The notes beneath the pieces were generated by a model. It was not told the origin of the DNA and did not search any database. It saw only the letters and a list, made by a program, of their open reading frames with translations. The position numbers and the translations under genes were made by a program. From Phycisphaeraceae bacterium (GTDB lineage: Bacteria > Planctomycetota > Phycisphaerae > Phycisphaerales > Phycisphaeraceae): a stretch of 64,000 nt of DNA. Of this stretch, positions 53,067 through 62,800 are shown in pieces. How positions within the stretch are numbered: the stretch's first letter is position 1; every line of letters starts with the position of its first letter. The stretch covers positions 25,478 to 89,477 of the forward strand of contig JAFIFY010000036.1 of the NCBI GenBank assembly GCA_020831765.1, given 5' to 3'.

Positions 53067-53942
53067 TCAGCATGTCACATCCCTGCCTTCGGTACCGAAG
53101 ATCGCCATTCGGTCCTCGGTCTGAATCGGCTTTGCGTCCGCTGGAGCATAATGGAACTGCATCGCCCGGCGGGGCATGGCCGAATGATTCGTCGGCGTGC
53201 CGTGCGGCAGCAGTGAATCGAAGAACAGCGCGCCGCCGGGCGGAAGCGGCACGGCCACCGATGTCCTGCCCATGATCTGGCTGTCACAGAGCTGCCAGTC
53301 GCGCCGCTTCCAGTGATGCATCGGCCCAAGCTTGTGGCCGCCGTCGAGCAATTGCATGCATCCATTCTCGACCGTGGCCTCATCCAGCGCGATCCAGACT
53401 CCGACAATCCGATCCTCGAGCCCGAGGTTGAAGTATGCATGGTCCTGGTGCCAGGGCTTCTCGCGGCCACCGTGCGCTGGCTTGAGCAAAGCCATCACCT
53501 GGAACGGTTCGGGCTCGCGCCCGCCGAGCAATCGGCGAACCAGGGCAACGATCGCCGGATGCATCACGGGCAAGCCACTGGAGCGCCATGTACCGCCCCA
53601 CAGGCCCACCTTCCGCACCATCTGAAGCTTCTCCCGGTCGGAAAGCCGCTCGATGCCGATCGAACGCGCCGCCGCTTCATACATCGTCTCGATATCACCT
53701 TCGCCCGACGCCTGGCCGGTGACCAGCCGCTCGATCGCGCCCCCGGCGGCCTCGATCTCATCGGCGTCGAGCACCTGTCGTATCGCCAGATAACCATGCT
53801 CCCGATAGAAATCGATCGCCGAGTCATCCATATCTTCAAGCGTCTGGTAAGTGCGTGCCTCACCGGCGGGCTGATAGAGCTCCGGAGGATGCGGCACGGC
53901 GGCATGCTCATCATCAAAGGATATTTTTAAGTTGACGCTCAT
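53067..53942 (-). CDS. Phytanoyl-CoA dioxygenase (PhyH) family protein
   Basis: 291 residues, an Fe(II)/2-oxoglutarate dioxygenase fold. The iron ligands are in PWHQDHAYFNLG (H-x-D) and the distal His in LLPHGTPTNHS; an Arg two turns later (MPRRAMQFHY) should bind 2-oxoglutarate. The N-terminal YREHGYLAIRQVLDADEIEA is the standard PhyH opening. The substrate is unknown; bacterial members hydroxylate small molecules and phosphonates. A TATAAT-like box lies at 54017-54022 on the minus strand, ~75 bases upstream. Confidence 0.85.
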   Translation of the reverse strand: MSVNLKISFDDEHAAVPHPPELYQPAGEARTYQTLEDMDDSAIDFYREHGYLAIRQVLDADEIEAAGGAIERLVTGQASGEGDIETMYEAAARSIGIERLSDREKLQMVRKVGLWGGTWRSSGLPVMHPAIVALVRRLLGGREPEPFQVMALLKPAHGGREKPWHQDHAYFNLGLEDRIVGVWIALDEATVENGCMQLLDGGHKLGPMHHWKRRDWQLCDSQIMGRTSVAVPLPPGGALFFDSLLPHGTPTNHSAMPRRAMQFHYAPADAKPIQTEDRMAIFGTEGRDVTC

Positions 53943-54089
53943 CTTATGGATTCCTGAAAGTCGCCCGCGCGGTCAATCCTGATCCATCAGTGCTAAACCA
54001 ATCAAACTCGAAAGTGATTATATCCCCTGCCCACCGCCACCGGTTCGCCCGTTGCTTCCGGCCCGCGTTGTGACGAAGATGCGTGGCCC

Positions 54090-55055
54090 ATGGCCCCACT
54101 TCGCGCCCATCTGAACCTTCACGCGGCGATCGTCATCCTTTCACTGACGGCCATCCTGGGCAAAATGATCCAGATGGGGGTGCCGCAGACCATCTCCGGC
54201 CGCTCGCTGATCGGCGCCGCGGTTCTCGGTGTGCTGCTCTATGTCCGGGGCGATGCCCTGATGATCCGGAATCGGACCGACCGGCGCTGGAACTCACTGG
54301 CCGGCATCCTGCTGGCCCTGCACTGGATCACCTTCTTCCAGGCGGTCCGCACCGGCAGCGTCGCCACGGGCATGCTGGGGCTGTTCACGTTTCCCGTCAT
54401 GCTCACCTTTCTCGAACCGATCTTCTACCGCGAACGCATCCGGGGCTGGTCGATCCTGCATGGTGTGCTGGTTCTTGGCGGCATCGCCATGGTCATTCCG
54501 GAATGGAGCCTGAGCAACACCGAGACGGCGGGCATGGCGTGGGGTCTGCTCTCGGCGGTGCTTTATGCCTGCCGCGACCTGATGACGCGAAGGCTGATCA
54601 TGGCCCACGGTTCGATCCGCGTGATGTTCGGGCAGGTGCTGGTTTCCGGCGTGATGCTGGCCCCCGCCTGGTTTTGGAGCAGCGGGGTTCAATGGCCCAT
54701 CGACTGGGTCTGGCTGCTGGTGCTCGGCGCCATCTGCACCGCCATCGGTCACACCATGTTCATCGCCAGCTTCCGCCATTTCCGCGTGGCCACCGCATCG
54801 ATCATTCTCACACTCGAACCGGTCTACGCGGTACTGCTGGCCATCCCGGTGTTCGGCGAATTGCCGCGCTGGCAGACGTGGGTCGGCGGCGTGATCATCC
54901 TGGTCGCGATCGCCCATGAATCGTACCGCCACGCCCTGGCCAGTCGCGCTGTGCCGACCGCGCCGCCCCCACCCCGACGATCGGACGATGATCCGAGCCC
55001 GCCCGATGACCCGGGCCGGTCGCCGGAGGCGGGCAATCTGCCCAGTGCCACCTGA
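54090..55055 (+). CDS. EamA/DMT superfamily transporter
   Basis: 321 residues with about ten membrane helices in two EamA repeats: one opens HAAIVILSLTAILGKMIQMGVPQ, and the second begins after GLLSAVLYACRDLMTRRLIMAHGS. The end of the repeat (ASIILTLEPVYAVLLAIPVFGELPRWQTWVGGVIILVAI) is the DMT signature. A polar, Pro-rich tail (~285-321) follows. Members export amino acids, nucleosides or metabolites; the substrate is unknown. It precedes thrS by ~110 bases on the same strand. Confidence 0.88.
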   Translation: MAPLRAHLNLHAAIVILSLTAILGKMIQMGVPQTISGRSLIGAAVLGVLLYVRGDALMIRNRTDRRWNSLAGILLALHWITFFQAVRTGSVATGMLGLFTFPVMLTFLEPIFYRERIRGWSILHGVLVLGGIAMVIPEWSLSNTETAGMAWGLLSAVLYACRDLMTRRLIMAHGSIRVMFGQVLVSGVMLAPAWFWSSGVQWPIDWVWLLVLGAICTAIGHTMFIASFRHFRVATASIILTLEPVYAVLLAIPVFGELPRWQTWVGGVIILVAIAHESYRHALASRAVPTAPPPPRRSDDDPSPPDDPGRSPEAGNLPSAT

Positions 55056-55164
55056 AGTGCCGGCACCCCGTGGCGCGCAGGTCGATGGGCGAGCGACCGA
55101 TGAGGTTTCCCCCGCGCGAATCTGGTAGAACGGGCGACCCCCGGAATCCTGGAGCCAACCTGAC

Positions 55165-57195
55165 ATGCAGATTCAGCTTCCTGATGGTTCGATCAAGTCT
55201 TACGACCGCCCGGTCACGCCCGCCCAGGTGGCGGCGGATATCGGCGCGGGGCTGGCCAAGGCGGCGATCGGCGCAAGAATCAACGGCGAACTGGCCGACC
55301 TGAATCGCCCCATCGAAGCTGGCACCGATCAGACCGTCGAGCTCAAGCTCATTACCCGCCCGCGTACGGACAAGACCGGCCGAACCCGGGGCGACCACGA
55401 TCCCGATGCGCTCTATCTGCTGCGCCACTCGACCGCCCACATCATGGCCGAGGCGATCTGTGACCTCTGGCCCGAGACGAAGCTGGCCTACGGCCCGCCG
55501 CTGGAAAACGGCTTCTACTACGATCTCTACCTGGAAACGCCGATCTCCAGCGAGGACTTCGCCCGGATCGAAGCCCGCATGAAGGAGATCATCGCCGAAG
55601 CCCGCCCATTTACGCGGTATGACCTGCCCCCGGATCAGGGCCTCGAAAAGCTCGAAGCCGAAGGCAACAAGTACAAAATCGACAACGCCCAACGCGCGAT
55701 CGAAGCCGGGTCCGCCACGCTCTCCTGGTACATCACCGGACTGCCCGAAAAAGGGCATTGGGAAGACCTGTGCATGGGGCCGCATGTGCCGGACACGGGA
55801 GTTGTCGGGGCCTTCAAGCTGATGAACATCGCCGCATCACACTGGCGCGGCGATGTCGAGTCCGACCGGTTCCAGCGCCTCTACGGAACGGCATTCTTCA
55901 CCGAAGCCGACCTTGAGGACCATCTGGAAAAGCTCGAACAGGCCCGGCAGCGCGATCATCGTGTCATCGGACAGCGATTGGGCCTGTTCACGATCGATGA
56001 GCAGGTCGGCCAGGGTTTGATTCTCTGGAAGCCGCGCGGCGGGGCGGTGCGCTCGGTGCTCGAAAAGTTCCTGCAGGAGCAGCTTTTCAAGCTCAACTAC
56101 GAAATGGTCTATACGCCGCACATCGGCAAGGTCGATCTGTATAAGACCAGCGGGCACTATCCCTACTATTCCGACAGCCAGTTCCCGCCGATCCAGATGC
56201 GTGATGGTGATGAGCAGTATCTGCTCAGGCCGATGAACTGCCCGCATCACATCAAGATTTATTCCTCCGAGCCGCGCAGCTATCGCGATCTGCCCGTTCG
56301 ATTGGCCGAGTTCGGCACGGTCTATCGCTTCGAGCAGTCCGGCGAGTTGACCGGCATGACGCGCGTCCGCGGCTTTACTCAGGATGATGCCCACATCTTC
56401 TGCACACCGGACCAGGTCAAGAATGAGTTCCGCCAGACGGTGGACCTGGTGCGCTTCGTGTTCAACACGTTCGGCTTCGAGGATGTCAGCATCCGATTGT
56501 CGCTGCGCGAGCCGGGGTCGAAGAAGTATGTCGGAGACCCGGCCAACTGGGACCGCGCCGAGCTGGAGCTTCGTGAGGTGCTCGAATCCATGGAGATTCA
56601 CTTCACCGAAGGGCTGGGTGAAGCGGCCTTTTATGGGCCGAAGACGGATTTCATGGTTCGCGATGTCATCGGGCGAAGCTGGCAACTGGGCACGGTGCAG
56701 CTTGATTACAACCTGCCCGAGCGGTTCGCCCTGGAATACATCGGCCCGGACAGCAAGCCGCACCGGCCGGTGATGATCCATCGCGCTCCGTTCGGCTCGA
56801 TGGAACGATTCATGGCGATCCTGATCGAACATTACGCTGGCGCTTTTCCGCTCTGGCTGGCGCCCGAACAGTTCCGCATCCTGCCGATCAGCGAAAAGGC
56901 CCATGAATATGCCACGCGGGTGCTCGATGAACTGCGAAAGCGCGACTGGCGTGCGACGCTGGATGCCGGCAACGACCGGATCAGCGCCAAGGTCAAGGTC
57001 GCCCAGGATGACAAGGTGCCCTACATGCTGGTCGTCGGTCCACGCGATGAACAGGCCGGACAAGTCAGCATTCGCGACCGGTATCGAGGCGACCTGGGCG
57101 CCCTGCCATTGGAAGCGTTCATCCAGCAGGCCGATACGGAGATTCTGACGCGCGGCAAGAATACGGTCCTTGAGGGAATCGGCTCGAAGGCATAG
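55165..57195 (+). CDS. thrS: Threonyl-tRNA synthetase
   Basis: 676 residues, with all four domains: TGS (~1-65), the editing domain (RHSTAHIMAEA with the HxxxH zinc-type motif, then HWEDLCMGPHVP), the class II catalytic core (RPMNCPHHIKIY, TRVRGFTQDDAHIFC, HRAPFGSMERFMAILIEHYAGAFP) and the anticodon-binding domain (ILPISEKAHEYATRVLDELRKRDWRATLD). Cys in RPMNCPHH is the zinc ligand. Charges tRNA-Thr and edits Ser-tRNA-Thr. The length is typical. No leader regulation is apparent. Confidence 0.97.
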   Translation: MQIQLPDGSIKSYDRPVTPAQVAADIGAGLAKAAIGARINGELADLNRPIEAGTDQTVELKLITRPRTDKTGRTRGDHDPDALYLLRHSTAHIMAEAICDLWPETKLAYGPPLENGFYYDLYLETPISSEDFARIEARMKEIIAEARPFTRYDLPPDQGLEKLEAEGNKYKIDNAQRAIEAGSATLSWYITGLPEKGHWEDLCMGPHVPDTGVVGAFKLMNIAASHWRGDVESDRFQRLYGTAFFTEADLEDHLEKLEQARQRDHRVIGQRLGLFTIDEQVGQGLILWKPRGGAVRSVLEKFLQEQLFKLNYEMVYTPHIGKVDLYKTSGHYPYYSDSQFPPIQMRDGDEQYLLRPMNCPHHIKIYSSEPRSYRDLPVRLAEFGTVYRFEQSGELTGMTRVRGFTQDDAHIFCTPDQVKNEFRQTVDLVRFVFNTFGFEDVSIRLSLREPGSKKYVGDPANWDRAELELREVLESMEIHFTEGLGEAAFYGPKTDFMVRDVIGRSWQLGTVQLDYNLPERFALEYIGPDSKPHRPVMIHRAPFGSMERFMAILIEHYAGAFPLWLAPEQFRILPISEKAHEYATRVLDELRKRDWRATLDAGNDRISAKVKVAQDDKVPYMLVVGPRDEQAGQVSIRDRYRGDLGALPLEAFIQQADTEILTRGKNTVLEGIGSKA

Positions 57196-57301
57196 AGTTC
57201 CTGGTCTCGTTCGTTGATGAATGTGTCCGCCGCAGGTTGTTCCCCCCTGCTCAGCTTCTTTCGGCGAGCTGTTTCCAGGGATCGCTCGTGTAAACAGGAG
57301 A

Positions 57302-58780
57302 ATGCTGTTGAGACGAATCCTGAGTTTGGCGGCTCTTTCCGGACGCCACTGCGTCGTGATGATCGGGTCGGCGCTGATCATTGCCGCTTCAGGCGCTTGC
57401 TGGGCGAACCATGCCACGCCGCCCGATCGCAACGCCCGTGATGTGCGACTGGCCGTGGATGAGAATGGTGCCCGGAACCCGGTCGCAGCGTCCTCGGGAG
57501 CTTCGGATCGCCGGGGCGGGAAGCCGGACGACGAAGTTTCCAGCGATGAACAGGCGACATCGGAGGCCGGAGAAACGAGAGCTCAGCGGGTTCACCGGTT
57601 CGAGCGGGAGCTATATGAGACGTGGCGATCGGATGAGGGAAGGCTGTTCGATGCCAGGTTTGCGGGAGAGGAGTTGGCCCAGGTCCAGCGTCCAATCGTT
57701 GATGCGTTCGTCGCCACGCTCGAGCATCCTGATGAACTGACCGGGTTCCTTGGGATGGGTTGGGGACGTTATGTCTATGTCATTCACCGGGATGTTTACC
57801 TCCCCCACGCGGTCACCCTTCTGGAGCATGAGGACTCGGAGGTCCGCGCTTCAGCGCTTCGGGGCGTCGCGTTCAACCACGATCGGCTGGACCGGGTCGA
57901 ATACCGCCGTCTTCTGGAGCGGCGACTGGAAGATACGGATGCCGAGATTCGCCGCACGGCGATGCGGAGTCTGGCGCGGGTCGGCGAACATCGCCATTCC
58001 AAGCTGTTCATTGATGCAGCGCTTGAAGCCGAATCCTGGCACGATCGCCTTGCCGGTCTGACCGGGATCGCCCACCTCCTTGCCGCCGATCAACTTCCCC
58101 CGGATATTCGCTCATCGCTTCACGAAGCGCTTGATCTCATTCTCGGGAACGATGATGAACCATCACTCCAGGTTCATGCGTTGCAACGACTGAATCGCAC
58201 GCGTCTGGGTGACTCAGCCGATCGTTTCCGCCCGGCGGTGGAGCGACTGCTCGCCTCCGGGGAGGCGAGTGTCCGCCGGTCCGCGGTGCATGCGGCATTT
58301 CAGACTCACGGTGAGGTCGCCGCCAACTTGATTGTCGATCATATGGAGGATTCGGACGCTCGGGTACGATACGCCGCGGTAGAAATCATGGGGCGAATCG
58401 GGCGGCACACCGACAGAATCGCGCGAAGACTTGATGATCCCAACATTACCGTTCGCCGCGCTGCGATCGGCGCTTTGGGCGCTTCGGGCGCGCGTGAGCA
58501 TGCCGATGCGATCGCCCAGTTCCTCTCGGTGAATGATTCGCAGTCCCAGCGATTGGCCATTGAAGCGCTGGGCAACCTCGGCGCTGATGAGCATGCCCTG
58601 GTGATCGCTGACTTTACCGTAACCCGATACCACGCGGCCTTTCGCTATGCGGCCCTCCAAGCCCTGCTGAACATGGAAGGGTACAAGGCCCTTCCCCGGA
58701 TTCAGGATCTGTTGGAAGATGATGATCCGGTGGTGCGTCGTCTGGCGCGACGACTCATCGAGCAGGCGGACAGACCGTGA
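57302..58780 (+). CDS. Exported HEAT-repeat protein
   Basis: 492 residues from ATG 57302, which has AGGAGA directly upstream; earlier starts are not supported. Residues 1-36 contain a basic, hydrophobic signal or anchor (RRILSLAALSGRHCVVMIGSALIIAASGACWAN). After a polar linker, the body is built of HEAT-type helical pairs of ~30 residues with repeated VRxxAxxALxxLG motifs (SEVRASALRGVAF, AEIRRTAMRSLARVG, ASVRRSAVHAAF, ARVRYAAVEIMGRIG, ITVRRAAIGALGASG, QSQRLAIEALGNLG, PVVRRLARRLI). Such solenoids bind other proteins. No catalytic domain is present. The partner is unknown. Confidence 0.8.
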   Translation: MLLRRILSLAALSGRHCVVMIGSALIIAASGACWANHATPPDRNARDVRLAVDENGARNPVAASSGASDRRGGKPDDEVSSDEQATSEAGETRAQRVHRFERELYETWRSDEGRLFDARFAGEELAQVQRPIVDAFVATLEHPDELTGFLGMGWGRYVYVIHRDVYLPHAVTLLEHEDSEVRASALRGVAFNHDRLDRVEYRRLLERRLEDTDAEIRRTAMRSLARVGEHRHSKLFIDAALEAESWHDRLAGLTGIAHLLAADQLPPDIRSSLHEALDLILGNDDEPSLQVHALQRLNRTRLGDSADRFRPAVERLLASGEASVRRSAVHAAFQTHGEVAANLIVDHMEDSDARVRYAAVEIMGRIGRHTDRIARRLDDPNITVRRAAIGALGASGAREHADAIAQFLSVNDSQSQRLAIEALGNLGADEHALVIADFTVTRYHAAFRYAALQALLNMEGYKALPRIQDLLEDDDPVVRRLARRLIEQADRP

Positions 58781-59293
58781 TCAGCCACTATGCCGCGGCG
58801 GCGCATCGCCGCGCAACGACTCCGGATCGGTAAGCGCGCACAATCCCACGCCGTGCCGCTCTTCCAGCCACTGGCCGACGACCCCTTCACCACAAGCGAG
58901 GTGAAACGCATAGTGGGCATGCAGGCACTTGATCGCGGAGGGGGCGGCGGCGCCGCCGATGCCGCGGGCCAATGCCTGGCCGAAGTAGGCGGGCAGCGCG
59001 GCCTCCATATCCCGCGATTCGGCATTCAGGGCTTCGGCGAGCATGGCCTCATGCCGCGCATGGTCGGAACGCAAACGCTCCGCCCATGCCGGATCGCATC
59101 GGACGATGGTTCTCAATTCGGCGATGCATCCAGCGCGTTCCAGCGCGGCGAGTTTCCGATCCAGTGTCGGACAGACCAGCCAGTAACGGGTCGGAAATGG
59201 CCGCCATCGCCCTGCTTTCGGCCGCATGATGCGATTCAGAATGACCGCCGCGTGTCCCGCCGGGCAGGAAACCGCCACGCGGGATTCAACCAT
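58781..59293 (-). CDS. DUF501 protein
   Basis: 170 residues. The DUF501 hallmarks are present: GRWRPFPTRYWLVCPTLDRKLAALERAGCI, then CLHAHYAFHLACG and the end GVGLCALTDPES, with several conserved cysteines and a His pair. The function of the family is unknown. I use ATG 59293; ATG 59320 is possible and would add nine residues. It converges on the HEAT-repeat gene with no gap. It lies in a minus-strand row with the small membrane protein and secA. Confidence 0.8.
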   Translation of the reverse strand: MVESRVAVSCPAGHAAVILNRIMRPKAGRWRPFPTRYWLVCPTLDRKLAALERAGCIAELRTIVRCDPAWAERLRSDHARHEAMLAEALNAESRDMEAALPAYFGQALARGIGGAAAPSAIKCLHAHYAFHLACGEGVVGQWLEERHGVGLCALTDPESLRGDAPPRHSG

Positions 59294-59439
59294 AAACCGG
59301 CGGCGACATGAGGGAGGCATCCCCGTCACCGAACCCTGTTCCACCGAATCAGGCGCAAACCGTTGCTCGCGGCTTGGGGAGTTCAAACCAGCCCGTTTCC
59401 TTTCCGACCAGCTCGCTGATCTTTCTCCCCGACGGCAAG

Positions 59440-59817
59440 TCAGTGGTCGTGGCGATCCTCTTGTTTGTCCTGTGCCGTGGCTTCGGAGCCCGGGTCTTCA
59501 TGGCCAGACCAGCGAAGATACCAGCCCACGGTGATCGCCAACACCAGCATGAGGCCGATCGCCACGAAGACCGCCTCACCAAGGGTGCTTGTTCTTTGGG
59601 CATCATCGGGCAGCAGTCCGGCCGGGAGGTTGCCATCGGGCATCGGCCCTTTTGGATCGTGCCCATGGGGCGCGGTGGCGGATTCCGGCCAGTGATCCGC
59701 GCCACCGGAGCCAACCCCCGCGTGGCTCATCCATCCCGCGGCCAGGGTTCCCAACCAGAGGCCCAGCGCGATCGCCGGCACGCGTAAAAACAGGATTCGT
59801 TTCCAGCGTCGGTTCAT
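59440..59817 (-). CDS. Small two-helix membrane protein
   Basis: 125 residues. A first transmembrane helix at ~8-26 (ILFLRVPAIALGLWLGTLAAGW) and a second at ~85-103 (TLGEAVFVAIGLMLVLAITVGWYL) surround a polar Asp/Pro/Gly loop (SATAPHGHDPKGPMPDGNLPAGLLPDD). The C-terminus is a His/Asp-rich tail (EDRHDH), possibly metal-binding. It begins 44 bases after the secA stop and is probably cotranscribed, but I know of no family with this pattern. Function unknown; a link to secretion is only positional. Confidence 0.6.
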   Translation of the reverse strand: MNRRWKRILFLRVPAIALGLWLGTLAAGWMSHAGVGSGGADHWPESATAPHGHDPKGPMPDGNLPAGLLPDDAQRTSTLGEAVFVAIGLMLVLAITVGWYLRWSGHEDPGSEATAQDKQEDRHDH

Positions 59818-59860
59818 TGCAGTCGCACCTGTCGGGTTTGGTCCAAGCGGATGGATATCG

Positions 59861-62800
59861 TCATCGCCGCTTCGAGCCGCGTCCGCCCCGGCGTGATGTT
59901 CGGCCCCGGGCATCATCACGCTTGCGCGATGCCGCGGCACGTCGCTCGCGCCGGCTGGCGACCTGCGACTCGGCCTGCTGCATCTGCGGGCCTTCCTGCC
60001 CCGCCCCGGAAGCATCGCCCGACTGGCCACCCTGGTAGGCATCCGGCGCGGCCTGCTGGCGTGCGGTCTGGTCGCCGTACACATTGCGGACCTGGGCACC
60101 GGGGCTCAGTCGGGCACGGAAGATCAGGTTGGTGACCCGGTCGCGAACCGTGGACTGCATGCGCATGAACAGTTCACTGCCGCGCCGCTTGTATTCGATG
60201 CGCGGGTCCTGCTGGGCGTAGCCGGCCAGGCCCACCGAGTCCTTGAGTTGGTCCATCGCGTAAAGGTGATCCTTCCACGCGCTGTCGAGAATCTGCAGCA
60301 GGACGAATCGCTCAAGCTCGGCAAGCTCGCGCCGATGAAACTTCCGCCCCGCTTCGAGCACGCGCTCGAGGCGGCCTTCGCGGTCCAGGGGCTCAAGCTC
60401 ATCGGCGGGCAGCTTCTCCTCGAACAAACCCTCGATCCATTCGCTCAGTTCGTCAGCCTTGGTGAGTTCATCAACCTTGGCCTTGCAGAGCTTCTCCAGG
60501 CGGTTGTCCGCATGGTATTGCTCGGCGATCTGGATCAGTCGATCCTGAAGCTCGCCGGCCGTCGTCTTGAGCATGGTCTCGGCGGGAATCCGCTCCTCGA
60601 ATCGCTTTTCGACCCATTCGCTCAGGCGTTTGGCCGCCCATTCGCCATCCTGCTGCGCGGCGTTGAAGGCCATCTCGAGCACAAACTCGACCGGATAGTG
60701 AATCTCCCGTCGCTTGTACGACTCGCGGGCGCGCTCGACGATGAGGTCGGCGACCATTTCCTTTTCATCGAGCTTGAGTTCTTCGGGTTTGAGTTCCACG
60801 TTGAACTTCTGATTGGCCCACTCAGCCAGCATCGATTCGGGATAAAGCGGTTCGAGATACTTGGCGACGCCGGAGAAATCCTTCTTGGCCGCCTGTTCCT
60901 GCGCGCTTTCGATAAGCTCATCGCGGACTTCGGCCGGCGACATTTTCTTAAGCCGGCTGTGGGGCAGATTCACGCCGAACCGGTTCATCGCCCAGGCCGA
61001 AAGGCCCCGAAGGTCCCAGTCTTCCTCTGGAATGTCGCGGGACATGTACTCGCCCAGCGAGGTTTCGACGATCGATTGAATCTCGGCGCGGGCCTGGCCG
61101 CGCAGCTCCTCGATCATCTCGTTGAGGTCGTCCTCGACACGGCTGAGTCGGCCCGGTTCGGCCGAGACATCCAGCTCGGCGCGACACCATTCGGCGATCT
61201 GCGTGGATCGATAGTCGGGGTTGAGGAACTCCTTGATCGCGTCCTGGGCCGAATCGGCGATGTAGCTGAAGATGATCTGGTCCACATCCCGGCCTTCGAG
61301 CACGGTCTGGCGGATGTCGTAGAACGCCGTCCGCTGGTGGTTCATCACCTCGTCGTACTCGAGCAGATTCTTGCGGATCTGGTAATTGCGCTCCTCGACC
61401 TTGCGTTGGGCGCGTTCGACCGAGCGGGTGATCCACTTATGCTCGATCGCATCGCCTTCCTTCATCCCCAGCCGCGAAAGCGCTGACATCGTCGTCTTGC
61501 CCGCGAACATCTTCATCAGGTCGTCTTCAAGGCTGATGAAGAAGCGCGATGAGCCCTGGTCGCCCTGCCGACCGGATCGGCCGCGAAGCTGGTTGTCGAT
61601 GCGGCGCGATTCGTGACGTTCCGTGCCCACGATGTGCAGCCCGCCCATTTCCTCGGTGTTCGACCACATCGACAAGCGATGCAGCATGAAGTCCGGAACC
61701 TTATCCAGTTCATTAAGGCATTGAGCGTGGTCCATGCGCTCAGCCTTGTCGCCGGCAAAGGTGTTGTCGGCCACCCAGAAGCGAAGGAGCTTGAGTTCCG
61801 CCTCCTCGGGCGAAAGCGCCGTCACATCATCATGCTTCATCCCCAGGATGGTGCGGCAGAGATGCCGATGCACCCGCTGGATGATCTCGTCGTCGGGCAT
61901 ATCGGGCGTGGCGTCGGCCGAGACCAGGTTGCGGCGTTTCCAATGATCGATCAACTCCTCACGGCTGATGGGCCGAAGCTTGATATCCGTGCCGCGGCCG
62001 GCCATGTTGGTGGCGATCATCACCGCCCCGAGCATGCCCGCGTCGCCCACGATGTGCGCCTCGCGCTCGTGCTGCTTGGCGTTGAGCACGGCGTGCTTCA
62101 CACCATGGCGCTGCGTGAGCATGCGTGAGAGCGTTTCGCTCTTCTCCACGCTGGTCGTGCCCACCAGGACCGGACGCCCCAGATCGTTCATCCGCTTGAT
62201 CTCATCCAGAATGGCGTTCCACTTGTCCTTGGCCGAAAGAAAGATCAGGTCCTCGCGATCGACGCGCTGGACCGGCAGGTTGGTGGGGATCGATACCACT
62301 TCGAGCTTGTAAATATCGTTGAACTCCGTCGCCTCGGTCATCGCCGTGCCGGTCATGCCGGCCAGGCGCTTGAACGTCTTGAAGAAGTTCTGGATCGTCA
62401 CGGTGGCCAGCGTCTGGGTTTCTTCCTTGATCTTGACCTTTTCCTTGGCCTCGACCGACTGGTGAAGACCATCCGACCACTGGCGACCGATCATCAAACG
62501 CCCGGTGTTCTCATCGACAATGATCACTTCACCGTCCTGGACGACATAGTCCTTGTCGCGCTGGTAGACCGCGTGCGCGCGAAGCGCGTTTTCCAGAAGG
62601 TGGGGCATATCGATGTTGTTGCCGACGTAGAACGAGCCGATGCCGGCCACGCGTTGCGCTTCGGCCACGCCTTCGTGCGTCAGGTGCGCCGCCTTCTTGT
62701 CGCGTTCGACTTCGTAATATTGCGTGTACTGGTCGCGATCGGCCTCGAGACGGGGCAGGTCCTGCTCGCGCAGACGGTTCATTTCCTCCCGCATGGCCGG

